Source: Burhinus oedicnemus
Lineage: Eukaryota > Chordata > Aves > Charadriiformes > Burhinidae
Assembly: GCA_008921705.1 (NCBI GenBank)
Contig: VFFE01006833.1
Location: 563,729-627,728, forward strand
Length of the DNA stretch: 64,000 nt
Direction: 5' to 3'
The position numbers and the translations under genes are program-made. Position 1 is the stretch's first letter, and every line of letters begins with the position of its first letter. The notes beneath the pieces are model-generated. The model had not been told where the DNA came from. It made no database searches and saw only the letters and a program-made list of their open reading frames with translations. Shown here piece by piece: positions 38,958 through 52,280 of this stretch.

Positions 38958-41900
38958 AACTGCCCTCTGTGACATTCCCAGGTCTTCCCAACGAAGACCA
39001 TATTCCCTTTTGAATGGCACTTTTAGAGGTTGATCCCTTTTGCAGACCTGAACTGGTTTGAAGTCAACGAATTGCTTCAGACACACAGATCTGTGCCCAC
39101 AGACCTTCTTCTTCCCTTCGAGTGTCCCCCACTCAAACAGTACTTTTTAACCCAGCTTTTCTACCAACTATCTTACTTTATCTTCTGAGTAATTACAGTC
39201 TTTCCAGGCATCTGCTGAGAATTAAGGCACCATTTCGGTATGAACCCTTCTAATGTGTCAGGGAGAACAGAAGAGATTAACAATTTCAATTCACCTTGAC
39301 CTGTCTGTCATCAGCCATGCTGTGAATATCCACTTCAAAGTGACTAAGGAAGTTTAGGACACTCTTCTGTCTTCTCTCCTCACATTGTTTTGTTGCAATT
39401 ATTAATGATTTTGGACTAGATTGTGCTCAGCCTCGGTGCTTCTCATAGGAGATGGCCACGTGGAGTCCTTGCTCTTTGGGGGAGTGACTGGTGTGAAACG
39501 GGCTGGGGGAGAGGTGTGGGGCCATGGCCTGCTGAGCAGGACATACACCCCTGCACCATGGGACACGCTCTTCCATACATAGCAGCACACCACAGCCCCA
39601 AATCCCACTTCTCACCCTCCTTAAACAAGCCTCGGTGTTTACCCCTCTCAAGCTCCTGCCTCATTTTGTTAAACAAAACCAACTTCCTGAACCTTGCTCC
39701 CACTACCGAAATTGCAGTATCCTGGCTCCATAGATCATACGCTAATGCTGAGTACCCTAGAAAATAACCTGAGCAATGAATTTTAAGACAGTTTAAATAT
39801 GACCTGTCATTTTATTTCAGTACAATGTTTTTTTTCCATTTAATTATTATTTGAAGGTGAACTCAGTGCCTATTTAGGGAAGTGCATATGTAGGCATTTA
39901 TGGTACCTTTATCTCAGGCTATGGGACACACAAAACTGTTGTGGCTTGACAAAGTTAGAGTAGTGAGTAAAAGGTATATAATGCAAAACTTTGCTATCAG
40001 CAGCCGGCTTTCTCTGCTGACTTAGCAAGAGGGCTTTTTGGCAGCAAACCCTGTGGTACATCTGGGAGCAGAGGTATGCATCCTACCCTAAAATCCAGCA
40101 GAGCCAAGGAGTCACATCCCTGGGCACAATGGGCTGTGCATGTGTCATCTCAGACCCGATGGATGTTTTGGAGGTATTAAGTACAGGTTTTTCACATGTT
40201 GGAAAACCATGTGAAACACCTCCTGCCAGCTTGCATAGCTGGCACGGGGACCAGGATGCTCAGCTTTGCTTTCTCCTTCGAGGTCTGAGAGATGGCTCCA
40301 GTATCTTAATTTTATACAGGGAGCCAGGGATATATTTTTCCCTTTTATGTAAATATCTTACTCCTCTCAAAGACACTGACACACCAGTGAGCTGCAGAAA
40401 TAGGATTACATACTGCAGGTCCCTCTCTCCCCCATCTCAGTTGCTTATTTACCAAACAACTCTCGTTAATCCTCTTTACTGTGTTTACTTCCCACTTCCC
40501 TCCAGTCTCACTGTCTTACTATGATTCAGGTGCTTGGAGATGTTATAAAAAAGCTTAAGAGACAGCCACTTCCAGAGCTGATTAAAATGAATTGAGCTCC
40601 ACTGATTGTTTTTGTATCCGCACTGATTTACACCAGACGAAGGTTTGTTAGAGCTGCTGGCATTCACGGTGCACTTGCCCAAGTCCAGTCCACAAACCAT
40701 GTAATACTGAAATGATCCAGCTTCCTGCAGCCTGTGCTAGTTTATGAATTGTCTTTGGATTTCCTGTTTTTACTTCTTGGTGACAGTCTTCCAGGGAAAG
40801 AGAATAAAGAAATGCTGGAGAAATACATGGAGGTATTCCAGATGTTGAACTGGTTATTTGTCTGCTCTTGCTATGTGTTACAGAAATCACCGGTTGTGAA
40901 ATCACTTTTCTTATCCACGAAATGAGCAGAAATTCCCACTGCTTACAGCAGGTTTGAGCCCTGGCCAGTGAGTGATTAAGCCTGTCTTAGAAATCTGCAA
41001 ATGTCACAGGCTGTGACTGCTGCCAGCCCTTAGGGCCAATCCTTAAATTTTTTCTAATGGGCCATGGAAAAGTTTTTTAAAAGAAAATCCACATTTTTTA
41101 AAAGAGGACGTATCCCTCTGTCACCAAGACCAGAGAAAATAGCCAAACTGAGGGTGCTATCACCATGTGTGTAACCATACTGCAGTACAAGACAATATCA
41201 CATGCCATCTCCTCTGGTGCTTGACCCGGGCGGTAGCACACATCTGTACCTGGTGTGCTGGTCAGGAAGTGCCCAACACTGGAGACACCAGCAGCAGATA
41301 TAGGAAATTTAGAGGCTGCTTTAAGAGCCTTCAAATTGCCCCATACATATCTTCTCAAGGGTTTAACCTGTCCGGCAGCGCTGTGAGTTTTAAAAGCTGA
41401 TTGACACATGTTGGTACTAGTTCCCTCATGGACCAGAGAGGTCAAATCTGTCCACTGGAATGGATTTCAGTATTTCTTATGACCGTTTCATATTGGGAGA
41501 ACCTGAGTATTTCCAGGGGAGATGCAGGATGGAGACAGCAACATGCTGGATTGGTTCTGGTAGTTATTTTATACAAAGAATCACCAATCCACTAGGTCGT
41601 ATTTTATCACAAAAAGTGTTAGTGCCTAAAATTAGTGATATTTAGCATTTAGGGACAACAAACCACCCCAGGAGAAACAGGTTTTATACAGACTGAATAA
41701 AAATACAGTTGAGTTATGATATATTGAGGATAGTCACTCCCTCTCTTCCTGCTACAGAAAAGCAGACATGAGAGAGTTTGATTGGGTCTGGCCCTTTGAA
41801 ACCAGTAAATGAGATTTTAACTTAAGCACAATAGGATTTTTCTTTTTCTTTCTACTTCAAATTTGATTCTTATGAAAGTGAGGGATTAATACAACAGATC

Positions 41901-42342
41901 CAAGCTCTGTGCAAGTAAATCTCTGCCTCCACTTTCCTACTAAAATATTTAACTCTTGCTACACCCAACAACCAGATGACTGCCACTATTTCGCTCTTCA
42001 GCATTGCTTCAGTGCTTATACTGCTAATTAAGCTGAGCTGTATGCTTTAGGCTAAATAGTATATAGATAGCATTGATGGTCAGGCTCTAAAACCCCACTT
42101 CATTTGGAAGACTAACAAGCAGACAAACTAAGTTATTTGAGTTAGGTTTTTGCAATACTGTCCTGTAATACTTATGGATTTGTCAGTGGGAGATGTATAC
42201 CATATATGTCTACTGCAGGAGATATGTAGGATCTACTATAGATAGGATACATAGGGTATAGATGGATGTATACATAGGATACATCTATCCATGGGTAAAA
42301 TTAGTACTATCACCCTATCTGAAATCATGTTAAGTATGTTCT

Positions 42343-42387
42343 TGGTATTTTTATTTTTATTTATTTATTTATTTAATTTATTTATCT
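42343..42387. repeat. (TTTA)n imperfect tetranucleotide repeat
   Basis: About ten imperfect TTTA/ATTT units. A degenerate GGATACATA-rich patch lies just upstream at 42225-42300, where GGATACATAGG-like words recur within about 60 bases. Both are simple-sequence DNA in the intron. Confidence 0.8.
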
Positions 42388-45300
42388 TTTTTAGCTGATG
42401 GGCTGGTGAGAATTTTTACATGTTGTTCCTGTTGCACCAAAAAAAAAAAGATATGAGCCATCTGCTGCTGCCAAGCCAGTTTTCATGCTTACTGGCACTT
42501 CCAGTTTTTGTCACATCCCAGGCTCTCACCAAAATGAGGGTTTCCAAATGTGAAGACATGGATCTCCTTCCCCTGCTCCCCTAGGAAGCGGTAAAAAAAT
42601 TCCAGTCTAAAAATGCTGGAGGGTGACAGTCTCATGCAAGGTTTTACAGAGGGCATGTTTGGTTAATAATTCTTGCCACTTTCACATTTACTCTGCTCAT
42701 CAGACGGTAGGTGATGAATCCCAGTGACACCCCTGAGATGTAGGCAAATGCTTTCAGAGAGAGGAAACTCAGCAGGAGAGGGCTTTGAGGGTCAGTTTGT
42801 CATGGGCACTGTAAACAGTCCCATCCTCAGCATACTTTGCCACTCTCCTGGGCTCCCCTGCAGTGACCAGCTACCTGACAGCAGGGAACCGAGCCTGGGA
42901 CACCTCTGAAACCTGCAGACATGCGTGACATGGTGCAAGAAGGAAAGGATGCTGTTCAGCGGTGAGCTACAACACTATCCTCACCCAGCGCTAAGAAAGA
43001 GTTGGGACGGGCAAGGGTGGGGTCTTCAGGCTGGGTTCTGATTTCTACATCAAGGCAATCAGTGCGTGCCTTTCCTTGGATGAAGAGGGTGGTGCCATAT
43101 CAAGGTTACAACCCGACCCAGACGTGGCTGGAGGGTGAGTGGGTGGCGTTCACATCTAAAGGGGATGGGTACATTGTAAGTAAGAGACAACACACTGCGC
43201 TGGAGGCGGGACACAGATTTGTCAGAGATGCTGCAATGACAGAGGACCCAACTCCAGGAGATATGCAGGAACGAGGGCCTGGGAGGAGGACTGCAGAGGA
43301 GAGCTGGTGGGACGGGGGTGTGAGAAAGAATAGGGGAAGAACACGGTTATGGAGTCGGAGGCTGGGAACACACTGAAGGAACTCTCGGCTTCAGCATCAC
43401 CCTGATTAATCCCCTCACTCTTTCTCTAGCCACTTCTACCTCCCAGCAAAAAAGAGACTGAAGGATTTCTCACACTAGCTAAAGCCAATTCAGCTCAACA
43501 ATATGAAATAATACTCTGTGTTGAAGGCAGAGATGCTTCTCTTGTGAAGCGTCTTATCTTATTTCCCAGCATTTATCAATAGATATGTTTGACAGTGGAT
43601 CAAGGAACCTGAACTACTGAGGAATGCTGCCAGGCACTTTAGGGCATGCTTTTAACAGAGCTGTTTTAGGAAGGACTCATTGATGAAAAGATGCTCTAGT
43701 TACTCTGTAAAAATATAATTAATAAGATTTTCTTTCATAGCTGTCCGTCCCACATCTGAGCAGTTTTCAGCTTAGCATTTGTCAGCAGTGTGAATGTCAA
43801 CAATAAGAAGATCTAAGAGGAATTTTCACTTTTCTCTGAGCCTAATGCCTGTTCCATCGCCTGACTTGTATGTTGTTATTCACACTGTTGACAAATAATG
43901 GATGTCTTCATCAAGTATCTCTATTATTCTTCACCGACTCAAAGCATAAGACTCTGTTATGTGAACTCCCACAGCCTTTTCAAGGCAGCTCTAAATTTGT
44001 CCGTTTAAATTTCTTCTCTGTACCTCCCATCTACCAGCATCAGAGCAGATTTGAAGAGCAATTCTTCATTAGGCACAAGTTGCCCTGGAGAGCTGCTGCT
44101 CCTGTAGGTATATTTTGCAGCCTTGGCAGAAATCATTCACAATTTAGCACCAGGCAGACAAATACAATAGCTGGTTTTGAAATAAATACAACTTTCCACA
44201 TGGAACTGGACCAATCCCCTATGAGCAGCCAGTGGCAGATTAGGAAGTACAACTAAAATTTTGCACTGCGTAACCATTCCAATTCGACTCCAATTTTAGT
44301 CTTCCATAGATGATTTTTAAAAAGTTCAGTCGCTAGAGTGAAAGCCTTCCAACTCCTCAAAACTAACAAACATTCATTTTAGCTAAACTAGAATAGCAGA
44401 AATACTTATGTAAATTTAATAAGAAGTTAGATACACACTTCTGTCTTGTTTGAATTCTCCCTTTTTGATGCTCTTGGATATACTGTCCTTCAAACCCTGC
44501 ATAAATTTTTCAGACAACCACAAAGCACGTGCAATGCTCCACCATTGTGACATGCCCACTTAGGCTGATCAAAAATCTTGCAGTTGCTTTGCATGCAGAT
44601 AACTTTTTTTACTAAAGGTATTTTATTTTCTTTCCTGCCCCCCCCAACAAAAAATCCCCAGGCTGAATAAACATCATATAATCCAAACTGTGATTCAGAT
44701 GTCACTGCAGTATCTCACAAGAGTTATGGATTTTGACTTTTTCTGCTCGAAATATAAAATATTACTTAGGTGAAGAAATTATTCCCACTCTCATTTTTCC
44801 ATGTAACTGAAGTCAATAATTTCTAACTACTGGCGGCCTATGCAAGCACATCTATTGCAAAGACAGTGGTAGGGAAGCTGAAATAGTTACTACACACCAT
44901 GTTGTACATAGGCTTCACATAGGCTTTTAAATTAAGAGACAGGTTTTGAAATGGATTCTGTAGATAGTAATTTTGAAGAAAGAATAAATCAGAAGTAGTG
45001 TCTCCAAATGAAAACTACACAAATTACCGTAGAGTTTGGGTTAAAAGATCTTGCACCAATCTGAAATGCTACAGTTAGTCATGAGCCTGGGCCAAAAATC
45101 TCACATCACATGTGTAAATTTTGAGTACTACCAGAACTAGATAGGACAGTGTTTCCTACCTCTACGCTTGGCCAAACCAAAGCTATTGACATTCCCCAGC
45201 AACCTGCAACAATTTGGCTTTGGGGAGTTCATGTTAATCTGAACATTGTGGCCCTGTCCCATTTCTAGTTTTTTTCCTCCTCATGCCCATGACTGTGCAT

Positions 45301-45486
45301 TAAACTTCATCCTTTACACAGGCAGGATATGGTACACAGTGACGTTCCAATGAAAACACATACTGACTGCAGGATCCATTTTGCCTTTAGGATGCCTTTC
45401 AACAAAACAAGGTATTGGCCAAGTCTTGGGTCAACCTTTGTGGGGTTGCGTTGCCCCAAGCACAGTAAAAGCATCTGGAGTCTTAC

Positions 45487-45616
45487 CTTTTTATGGCTTT
45501 GTAGCAAATGATGACAACTACGAAGAGGAACACTAGTGTGGCGCAGCATACTGCAATGATAATAACCAGGCCTGGCCACCAGGTCTCTTCAGTGGGACAA
45601 AAGGTAGACTTTGGAG
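45487..45616 (-). CDS. PRIMA1: PRIMA1 transmembrane exon
   Basis: An internal 130-nt coding exon of proline-rich membrane anchor 1. The acceptor is TTTTAACAG (minus strand, AG at 45618-45617) and the donor is AAAAG|GTAAGA (exon end 45487). It begins in phase 1 with CT, completing an alanine codon, then reads PKSTFCPTEETWWPG. A single hydrophobic helix follows, LVIIIAVCCATLVFLFVVVI, then ICYKAIK and the first two bases of an arginine codon. The mammalian protein has the same layout (CPTEESWWSG, LVIIIAVCCASLVF, ICYKAIKRK as I recall it), so the assignment is firm. The juxtamembrane cysteine and the TM segment anchor the cholinesterase tetramer; the PRAD that binds the enzyme is on an exon not seen here. 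The intron's first in-frame codon is TAA. Confidence 0.96.
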
Positions 45617-47094
45617 CTGTTAAAAGAGTGTGGAAAAATACATGAGTTCTCCCAAATAAGCAGGGTATAACCAGATACGCTTCAATCACCCATGCAATAG
45701 CACTATGCCAAGGCCACAGATATGTGCAAAGAGGGTATTTCACATTTAGGACTCATTTTTTTTCCAAGCGATCAACTAGTTTGGTACTAGATATTTCTTG
45801 TCATGGTCCCCAGATGCCCAAGTTCTCTGTGTCAGTGTTGTCCACAACCTGGTGTTCAGTGTGAAGAAGAAAGGCTCAGCTCTGCTACCTCCCTCTGCCT
45901 GTGCCATCTCCTGCCGCATCAGATTTAGTTTTAGAGAGAGATGTTGTGCTGATAATGGTAGGCTTTCAAACCCCATTAGGGGAGGTTTATCGGGGAGCCG
46001 CAGCAGTGCCTACCAATGAGTATTGCAGCTGCTATCATTGTAACCTTGGAGCAAGGAAGGGGGATTTTTTTTTAAAAAGGACAGGAATTTTATTACATTT
46101 ATTAATTGCTTTTAGAGGACTACAGTTGACAAGCTCTTTCCCGTTACATTATCTTTGAATTGTATGTCCAATAGTTAAGTAATGTCAACGTTAAGAAATG
46201 TTAACCCCTGATAATATAAGCAATTGTTATTACATTTTTCTTAGTCGATTCAGGACTCGAATTGTCTGTGTAAGTCCCACTCAAAACAAGCAGTATTTTG
46301 CATCAGGAGCAATAGTGGTGGCGTTTAGTTCAAATCTTTTCCTTTGGGGCCATACTCCTTTTCCCATGCTTTGCAGGGACACACAGTTCCTGAAGGATGG
46401 TGAGCAACAGACAATGCCACGAGCGGTACCGGTGTATCGCAGAGGGGGAGGAGACCCTTAAGACAGTGTACACAACCACGTAAACTCCGTGAGAATTTGG
46501 GACACCCTAAATGAAGTTTAATAATGAATTAGTCAATGGGACTGTCTAAATCTGCATTTTCAGTTAAGCAGGGGAGAGAATTAAATATAGCAAAAGGCTT
46601 GTTTTTGAGTCTAACTATTTGATCTGATATATCCTAAATTCTGAACTTCCTGTTATACACATCACAAATAGCTGCACAGGTTAAACTATGTCATCATGCT
46701 TGCATCATTTATTGTGAGCTGACATCTCCTGTGCCTCCTGTGTTTGATTAGGAAAAGACATACACATACTCTTAGGTTTAACGCTCACTAGGTAAAAATC
46801 CTGAAGAAGATAATTACTGAGAAAATATTTTTTTTCCAGTTGCATGATCTATAGAAGAATTGGCAACATTCACTCAGAGAAATCTGCAGAAGCACCTTAG
46901 AAAACGATTAGGTAAAGAACTATAAGAAACAATCAAAATAATAAAGCCAACAGCTTGGTAATTTACAGGCAGTTCAGCATTTGGTGTCACACAAGAGGTC
47001 CTGTCTTTCTCACACGCATCAGCCTTCAACAGATGCTATCACTATGATCACACTTGTCTAGCAAATAGTGCCTTAAATTTATTGACTGTGAGAG

Positions 47095-47142
47095 TGGGGG
47101 GTGTGTGTGTGGGTTTTTTTGGTTTTTGTTTTTTTTTTTTTT
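47095..47142. repeat. G/T-rich tract: (GT)n then poly-T
   Basis: GGGGG followed by (GT)6, GGG, T7, GG, T5, G and a T14 run, then CCTACAG. Strand-asymmetric low-complexity DNA in the upstream PRIMA1 intron. The ending TTTTCCTACAG resembles a splice acceptor on the plus strand, but no gene is seen there. Confidence 0.8.
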
Positions 47143-48164
47143 CCTACAGGACAGAAAAATAAAGCTGAAAAACTAAGTGATTTGAAGAACTAGTGGGTCC
47201 CAGCTCCTCTTTCGACAATGTGTCCACTCCCAGGCTATCTCAGCACCTGAATTTCTACTTTATTACTATGTCTGCTGCAGAAGTCAGTTTCCAGTGGGTG
47301 ATGTATTTACTGTGTTATGATGATCTATTGTGTTGTGATAAAGCTAATGTTTTTAATACTCTCTGAAAGTTTTCAATATTGTTATTTTCTAAGATTCCAG
47401 ACCAGAAAGCATTTCAAAGACGACAAAATGTTTGCACGAAGGAGTAGGCAGTCTCGGAGCCAGCTCTACCCTGCTGGTGTTGTCCTGACAAACACAAAAG
47501 GTTGCAGTAAAATCAAGGGAAACACATCCGTCTGCAGATGCCATGTAAAATTAGATGCGATCACACAAAATGTGGCAAGTACAGCTGCCCTTTTCTGGTC
47601 CTTGTTCTTCCTCAAAGGCAGGATCAACCAAACTAGTTGTGAAGCGAAATGAGATGGTGAGACTGGGTTGCTCCTCGGCACAACAAAATGAGACTGACAA
47701 ACGGCAGAGGCAGCGTATGAAGCAAGGCTTGTCACATGCCTCTGCACCACGTGCTCCTTGATGGTTTGTCACAGAATTTTTACGTGGAGAATAAACAGAT
47801 ACATGTGGGATTGAATAGTGAATATGACTCCTGACAGCCTATATGTAGTTATTAATGACAGGAAAATAAGAACTGCTGATGTGGAGGTGACCTCTAATCT
47901 ACCTGGCTCAGTTCCCTTCCCCACCGGTCCAGACCAGGCACTCAGAAAGAAGCAGGAGAAATCACAGTGGAAGCTATCAAAGCCTGTTTCTTAGTGGCTG
48001 GTCAGTTTATACAGCTTTAAAAACTCTCTTCTATTTCTACCCACTTATTATTGCAGTGCTAGGTAATCTTGTTTTCCTTAGAAATATCCACTTTTTTTTC
48101 CAATAAGCTCCTAGTTGCGTGCTCTTTTCTGCCTTTCTTAGTATGCATTCACATAGCCCTCATT

Positions 48165-48275
48165 ATCATGGCACTTCTACATCCTTAATGCATTTCTCTT
48201 CACAATTATCCTCTGAGGAAGAGCAGAACTGCTTTTAATCCCCTTGCGTTGATGGGAAGCCCAAGCCTGGTCCAC
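48165..48275 (-). mobile_element. Possible MIR-like SINE relic
   Basis: The words CACAATTATCCTCTGAGGAA, then AATCCCC, GATGGGAAGCCCAAGC follow the order of the MIR reverse complement (CAACAATCCTATGAGGTAGG, ATCCCCATTTTACAGATGAGG). Divergence is high and the outer ends are lost. It could instead be another ancient SINE or chance. Confidence 0.35.
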
Positions 48276-49324
48276 ATGGATGCCTCTGTGTGCAGCTGGG
48301 AAAGTCAGCTGAGAGGAGAACGTCCCAAAGAGCCAGCAAGGTACCTGGGAAGCACCGTGTCCTCAGGGAGGTGCCTCGTGGTGAGTCTTACACTGAGCTC
48401 TTGATGTTAGGAAGGTATTAACGTCTCCATCCCCTTGGGCTGGGCTCATGGCTCTGCTCCCTGGGACAGCCCAGGGCTGGGGAGGCTCTCCATCCTCTGC
48501 CTGGGTCCCAGTCCCCAGCTCATCCCCCACAGTGCAGGAAAAACAGGTTGCACCTGGGAGGGGCTGAGCCCTCATGTGCCATGCCCTCAATGATCAGAAA
48601 TTATCCTGGGGTGAGGACACCTGCAGCACCCTTTTCCAGCTGTGCCACTTTGCAGTGCATTTCTTGGGCAGTCTCTGGACCAGTGAAGACACGGGTCCCA
48701 AACCCTCCTCTAAGGAGATGCTGAAATTACTATTAAAACACTGAGCTGAAGATGTCCCACACTACCTATAACAATGACAACATCCAGCTGTTTCATCGTC
48801 TTACAAAACCTTTGACGAAATGCAGGAAAACACTTCAATTTTCATGTTTGCCTCCTTTTTTGTGCCACCTCTTTCAAATCCATTATAACCCCCCAAAAGG
48901 TGTATGGTTTCAGAACCAAATCGTGCTCTTTCCCTTGTCATGTAAAGAAACAACAAGCCACATACTGCTGTCATTCACAGCGGTGTATCTGGTGGACACC
49001 CCTGGGTGCAGGGAGTCCCTTTGCCATCATCGCAGGGCTACCAAGAGCTGAGGGCTGGCCAGTCCGGCCACGGTGTTTGCTCCCACGACACCCATCACCG
49101 GTCTCACATGAGCAGCTTCAGCTGCTCAGAGCATGATCATCTCCTGCTTCGGCTCATTCCTGGCTGCTCTTCACTGGTCTCAAAATCAGCTGAATGCAGA
49201 AAGTGATTTTCATAGTGCAAAACAAATGTGCTTTTTCTCCGAAGCCCCAAAGTGTCATTCTGCACATTGGGTGGAAAGTGGTAGGAAAGTGATGACATTA
49301 TAAAGAAAATAAGCAAGGTGAACT

Positions 49325-49965
49325 AAGCAATCACAGCCTGTCATCCTGACAGAAATCCTGCCAAAATAATGAAGATCTTATTCAATTAAAAACGTATTAA
49401 AATACATAATTGATGCTAAACAGCATAGGTTTAGGAAAACACATCTTGTCAGACTAACTAGGTATTTTCTGGGGAGATTACTGGTTTGGTAAATAGATGT
49501 GTTAGTGCTGGTGTGGTAACTTTAGACTTTGGTATGACATTCGACTTAATTCCACATGATGTTGGGGTTATGAAACTATAAAGCTACAATGTGTGACATA
49601 CATGAATTGAGTTAAAAGCCAGAGACCTGGTATGTCTCAGAATCTAACTATAAATGGAAATTCACTACGGAGACAATGTGTTTTTTAACAGTGACGCCCC
49701 CAAAAATAGGGTGATGGATACCGGTAGAGTTTGCAAATGACTCAGGAATGTACTCCACTACAAGTGGAGACTACTCATATTTAGATTAGAAATAGGGTAA
49801 TTATTATCATTAAGGGTAATTATCCATTATAATAGCCTATCAGGTCTGGTGGAGTATGTAATTGAAAAATACAGTTTAAAGTAGACTTTTCATTTTTCCT
49901 AAAAGAAGTCTAAATTCAGCTAAAGAGACTGGACTCAGAATAAGAATTAAGTAAGTAAAGAAAAC
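49325..49965 (+). mobile_element. Ancient CR1-like LINE relic with internal deletion
   Basis: Heavily decayed RT-coding DNA. AGCATAGGTTTAGGAAAAC corresponds to the QHGFRK block. TTTAGACTTTGGTATGACAT and what follows read LDFGMTFDLIPHDV, matching motif A (LDFSKAFDxVPHD). ACTATAAATGGAAATTCA reads near the VxNG block. TTTGCAAATGACTCAGGAAT reads FANDSG, matching FADDT. GGGTAATTATCCATTATAA and GGTCTGGTGGAGTATGTAAT match the C-terminal NNLPRVVVDS region. The segment between GVPQG and FADD is largely deleted, as is the part between FADD and the C-terminus. Stops and frameshifts are frequent. It resembles the older, sauropsid-wide CR1 group rather than the young bird copies in this window. Confidence 0.75.
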
Positions 49966-50896
49966 GCTCGGTCTCTGAGAAGTCCACATGAGCACAATGC
50001 CTTTTTTCTCTTGGCCTCAAGATTTATGAAGTACAGCTGTTGGTTAGGTTTCCTCTTAGAGGGTCAACACCTTCTCCCATTCCCAATAGCACCAGACCGA
50101 AATAAATACAATGAATAAACAGACCCATTTCGGACCTACAGTGGGTGGCTGGATCCAACTCACTGAAAACAAATTCATGATAAAGTACTTTTAGAGCAAA
50201 GGCATCCTGCAACCTATTTCAGCACCACAAAAATCTCACACACTTGCTTTCCTTGACTAAATTTGTTTTGAAGGCTCAGCATAAAGACACGGCTCCACTT
50301 CTAATGTTAGCAGGTATCTGTACACACATGGCTCTAGCCAGAAATGTGCATACCAGGAAAGATTAGCTCAGCTACAGAGGGTTTCCCTCAATGTCCAAGC
50401 ACAAAAATAGAGGTTGTGTCACTGGAAAGGAAGTTTCCATAAAATCACAGAGAAGTCTCTAATTTCTTTTTAGCAAATCTCAGAGCGGGTCGTTCTCAAA
50501 ATTGCCCTGAGCTACTAAAACTAAAAAACAGTGATGAAGCTGTTTTAATCTTCTGGATTAAGCATGAAATGGTTTTGTGTATGTTACTGAAGCCACACAT
50601 ACTTGTACTGCCTGCGACAGAATATAGAAACAGGACTCGGAATCCTTGGATACACCCGCAGGTTATCTTTAGTGGTCATGGCTGTACTTTATAAAGCTCA
50701 GATTTTGGAAATCTAGCACTCCTGTCATTTATTTTGATTAGGGTTATTACTTTCCATTGCAATATGGGTTGTAGGCTAATCGCTCTTCGCATGGGAATGC
50801 CGGGACATTAGAAAGTAACACCACCAAACCTGTCAGGAGGGAGTCAGCGTTCCACCCTGGGGGCTCAGGGCATCTCTTTCCACCGGCTCTTACCCA

Positions 50897-51000
50897 TCAA
50901 AGCCCAACAAAGCAAAGCATCTCAGCCCAACCAAGCAAAGCAAAGCAAAGCAAAACAAAACAGAACAAACCAAAACACAAGGAACCAAAACAAACCAAAC
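50897..51000. repeat. Imperfect (CAAAG)n / (CAAAA)n pentamer tract
   Basis: About 100 bases made mostly of CAAAG, CAAAA, CAAAC and CAAC units: a perfect core of CAAAG units near 50933-50953 graded into CAAAA-type units. The minus-strand frame through it gives an artificial FCFVLLCFALL-like peptide. Purine-rich plus strand, simple repeat. Confidence 0.85.
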
Positions 51001-52280
51001 ACAGGGCTGAGCTGGAAAATAGCGAAGGGAGGCAGTGACCCGTGCTCCCATGTGCAATCCCAAGGGAGGTGTCTCTGGCCGAGGTCTGAGTGTGACAATC
51101 CACTTACAGGCTCGGTCCCAAGCAGCTGGTGAGTGTGCGCTGATGTGACGTGGAAGGGTGACAGTGACCCCCCCTCACCTCTCTACAACAACAGTAACTT
51201 CATGCCTAAAAAAGGAAGAACGCTTTCAAGATAAATCAAAACTGATTGTTGTTTTTCCTCCTGCTTTTATTCCTGTTCTTACAGAAAGGTCAAGAGTGCT
51301 GGCGTAATCATCTTTATGAGACATCTGCCCGTTTTTAATATTGTATACTCACAACCGGCTAAACCCTGCCATCTCTATGCCTGCAGCACTCCTTTTGCTA
51401 TTGTAGGGCTGCCTGAATCAGCCATGCACTTTTAATTAGCATGCTAGGAAGCGAGACTGGATCTTATTTTGAAGACAGGCTCATATTCCAAGGGCCTCCA
51501 GTGTTTTATCAGCCTTGGTTGGAACTTAAAAGGAATTGTAGATGCGGGCAATGTGTTTCTAGCAACCTCTATGTATGTCACATATTTTAGAGACCTGTTG
51601 ATCTGCTGGCTAAGGCAGGCTTTGGGGTTCTAGTCTCATCTTCACTCTTATTTGCCTTATTATTTTGATATATTCACATAATTTGCACTTTGACATCTGC
51701 ATTTGCAAGACAGAGAGAAGCCACTAGTTCCTACAACCATTACCACAGTGGGATGCAGGAGCAAGCCCAGAAAACATGGAGAGGTTTAGATGTGATTTCA
51801 GATGTCAAGGTATATGAAAAGACTCCCAGGACACTCCATGCCCAGTTAAATATGGAGAGGGATTTTGAATCTGTTGTAGCTTGGGTCTCTTCACATCAAG
51901 GTGTATCATCCAACCCCCTGTGGAATAGAGGAGTTCAATGAATCCCTTGATTAATGTGAAATAACTTGGGTTCTAGGAAGAGAAACCCTACAGAGGAGCA
52001 GTTACACGTGCACAGGCACCAAGGCTCGGACACTTACTCTGTAAGCATCGTGTTGTGTAAAAGATGGGAAACAAGGAGAGCCTCCATCACATGCCCACAT
52101 CTTTTTTGAGAAAGCCAATTTCAGTGCTGAGCCTGAGGTCTCTTGTCTACTTTCATGTAAGGCCCTTCGCCCTCCCAGTAGTGTAAATTCACCCCAAAGT
52201 GAGTGCTGATTAACTTAAGGCTGATTAACTTAATTGTATGTCAGAATGAAGCCTTGGGCAGCTAATAAAAAGGGCCAAGA

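Larger units (their letters stand above)
25079..45486 (-). other. PRIMA1: PRIMA1 last intron (20,408 nt, GT-AG)
   Basis: The donor is GTAAGA reading down from 45486 and the acceptor is AG at 25080-25079, both consensus. The intron contains three CR1 copies (33.9, 37.5 and 38.0 kb), a perfect hairpin at 36.9 kb, a (TTTA)n tract and small homopolymers. No further coding exon is recognisable inside it. GC-richer patches (about 29.0-29.5 kb and 34.4-35.6 kb) open several overlapping frames of up to 191 codons on both strands, which I regard as chance. Confidence 0.85.

Noticed and set aside
38549..39013. 154-codon plus-strand frame
   Set aside because: Antisense shadow of the minus-strand CR1 coding sequence.
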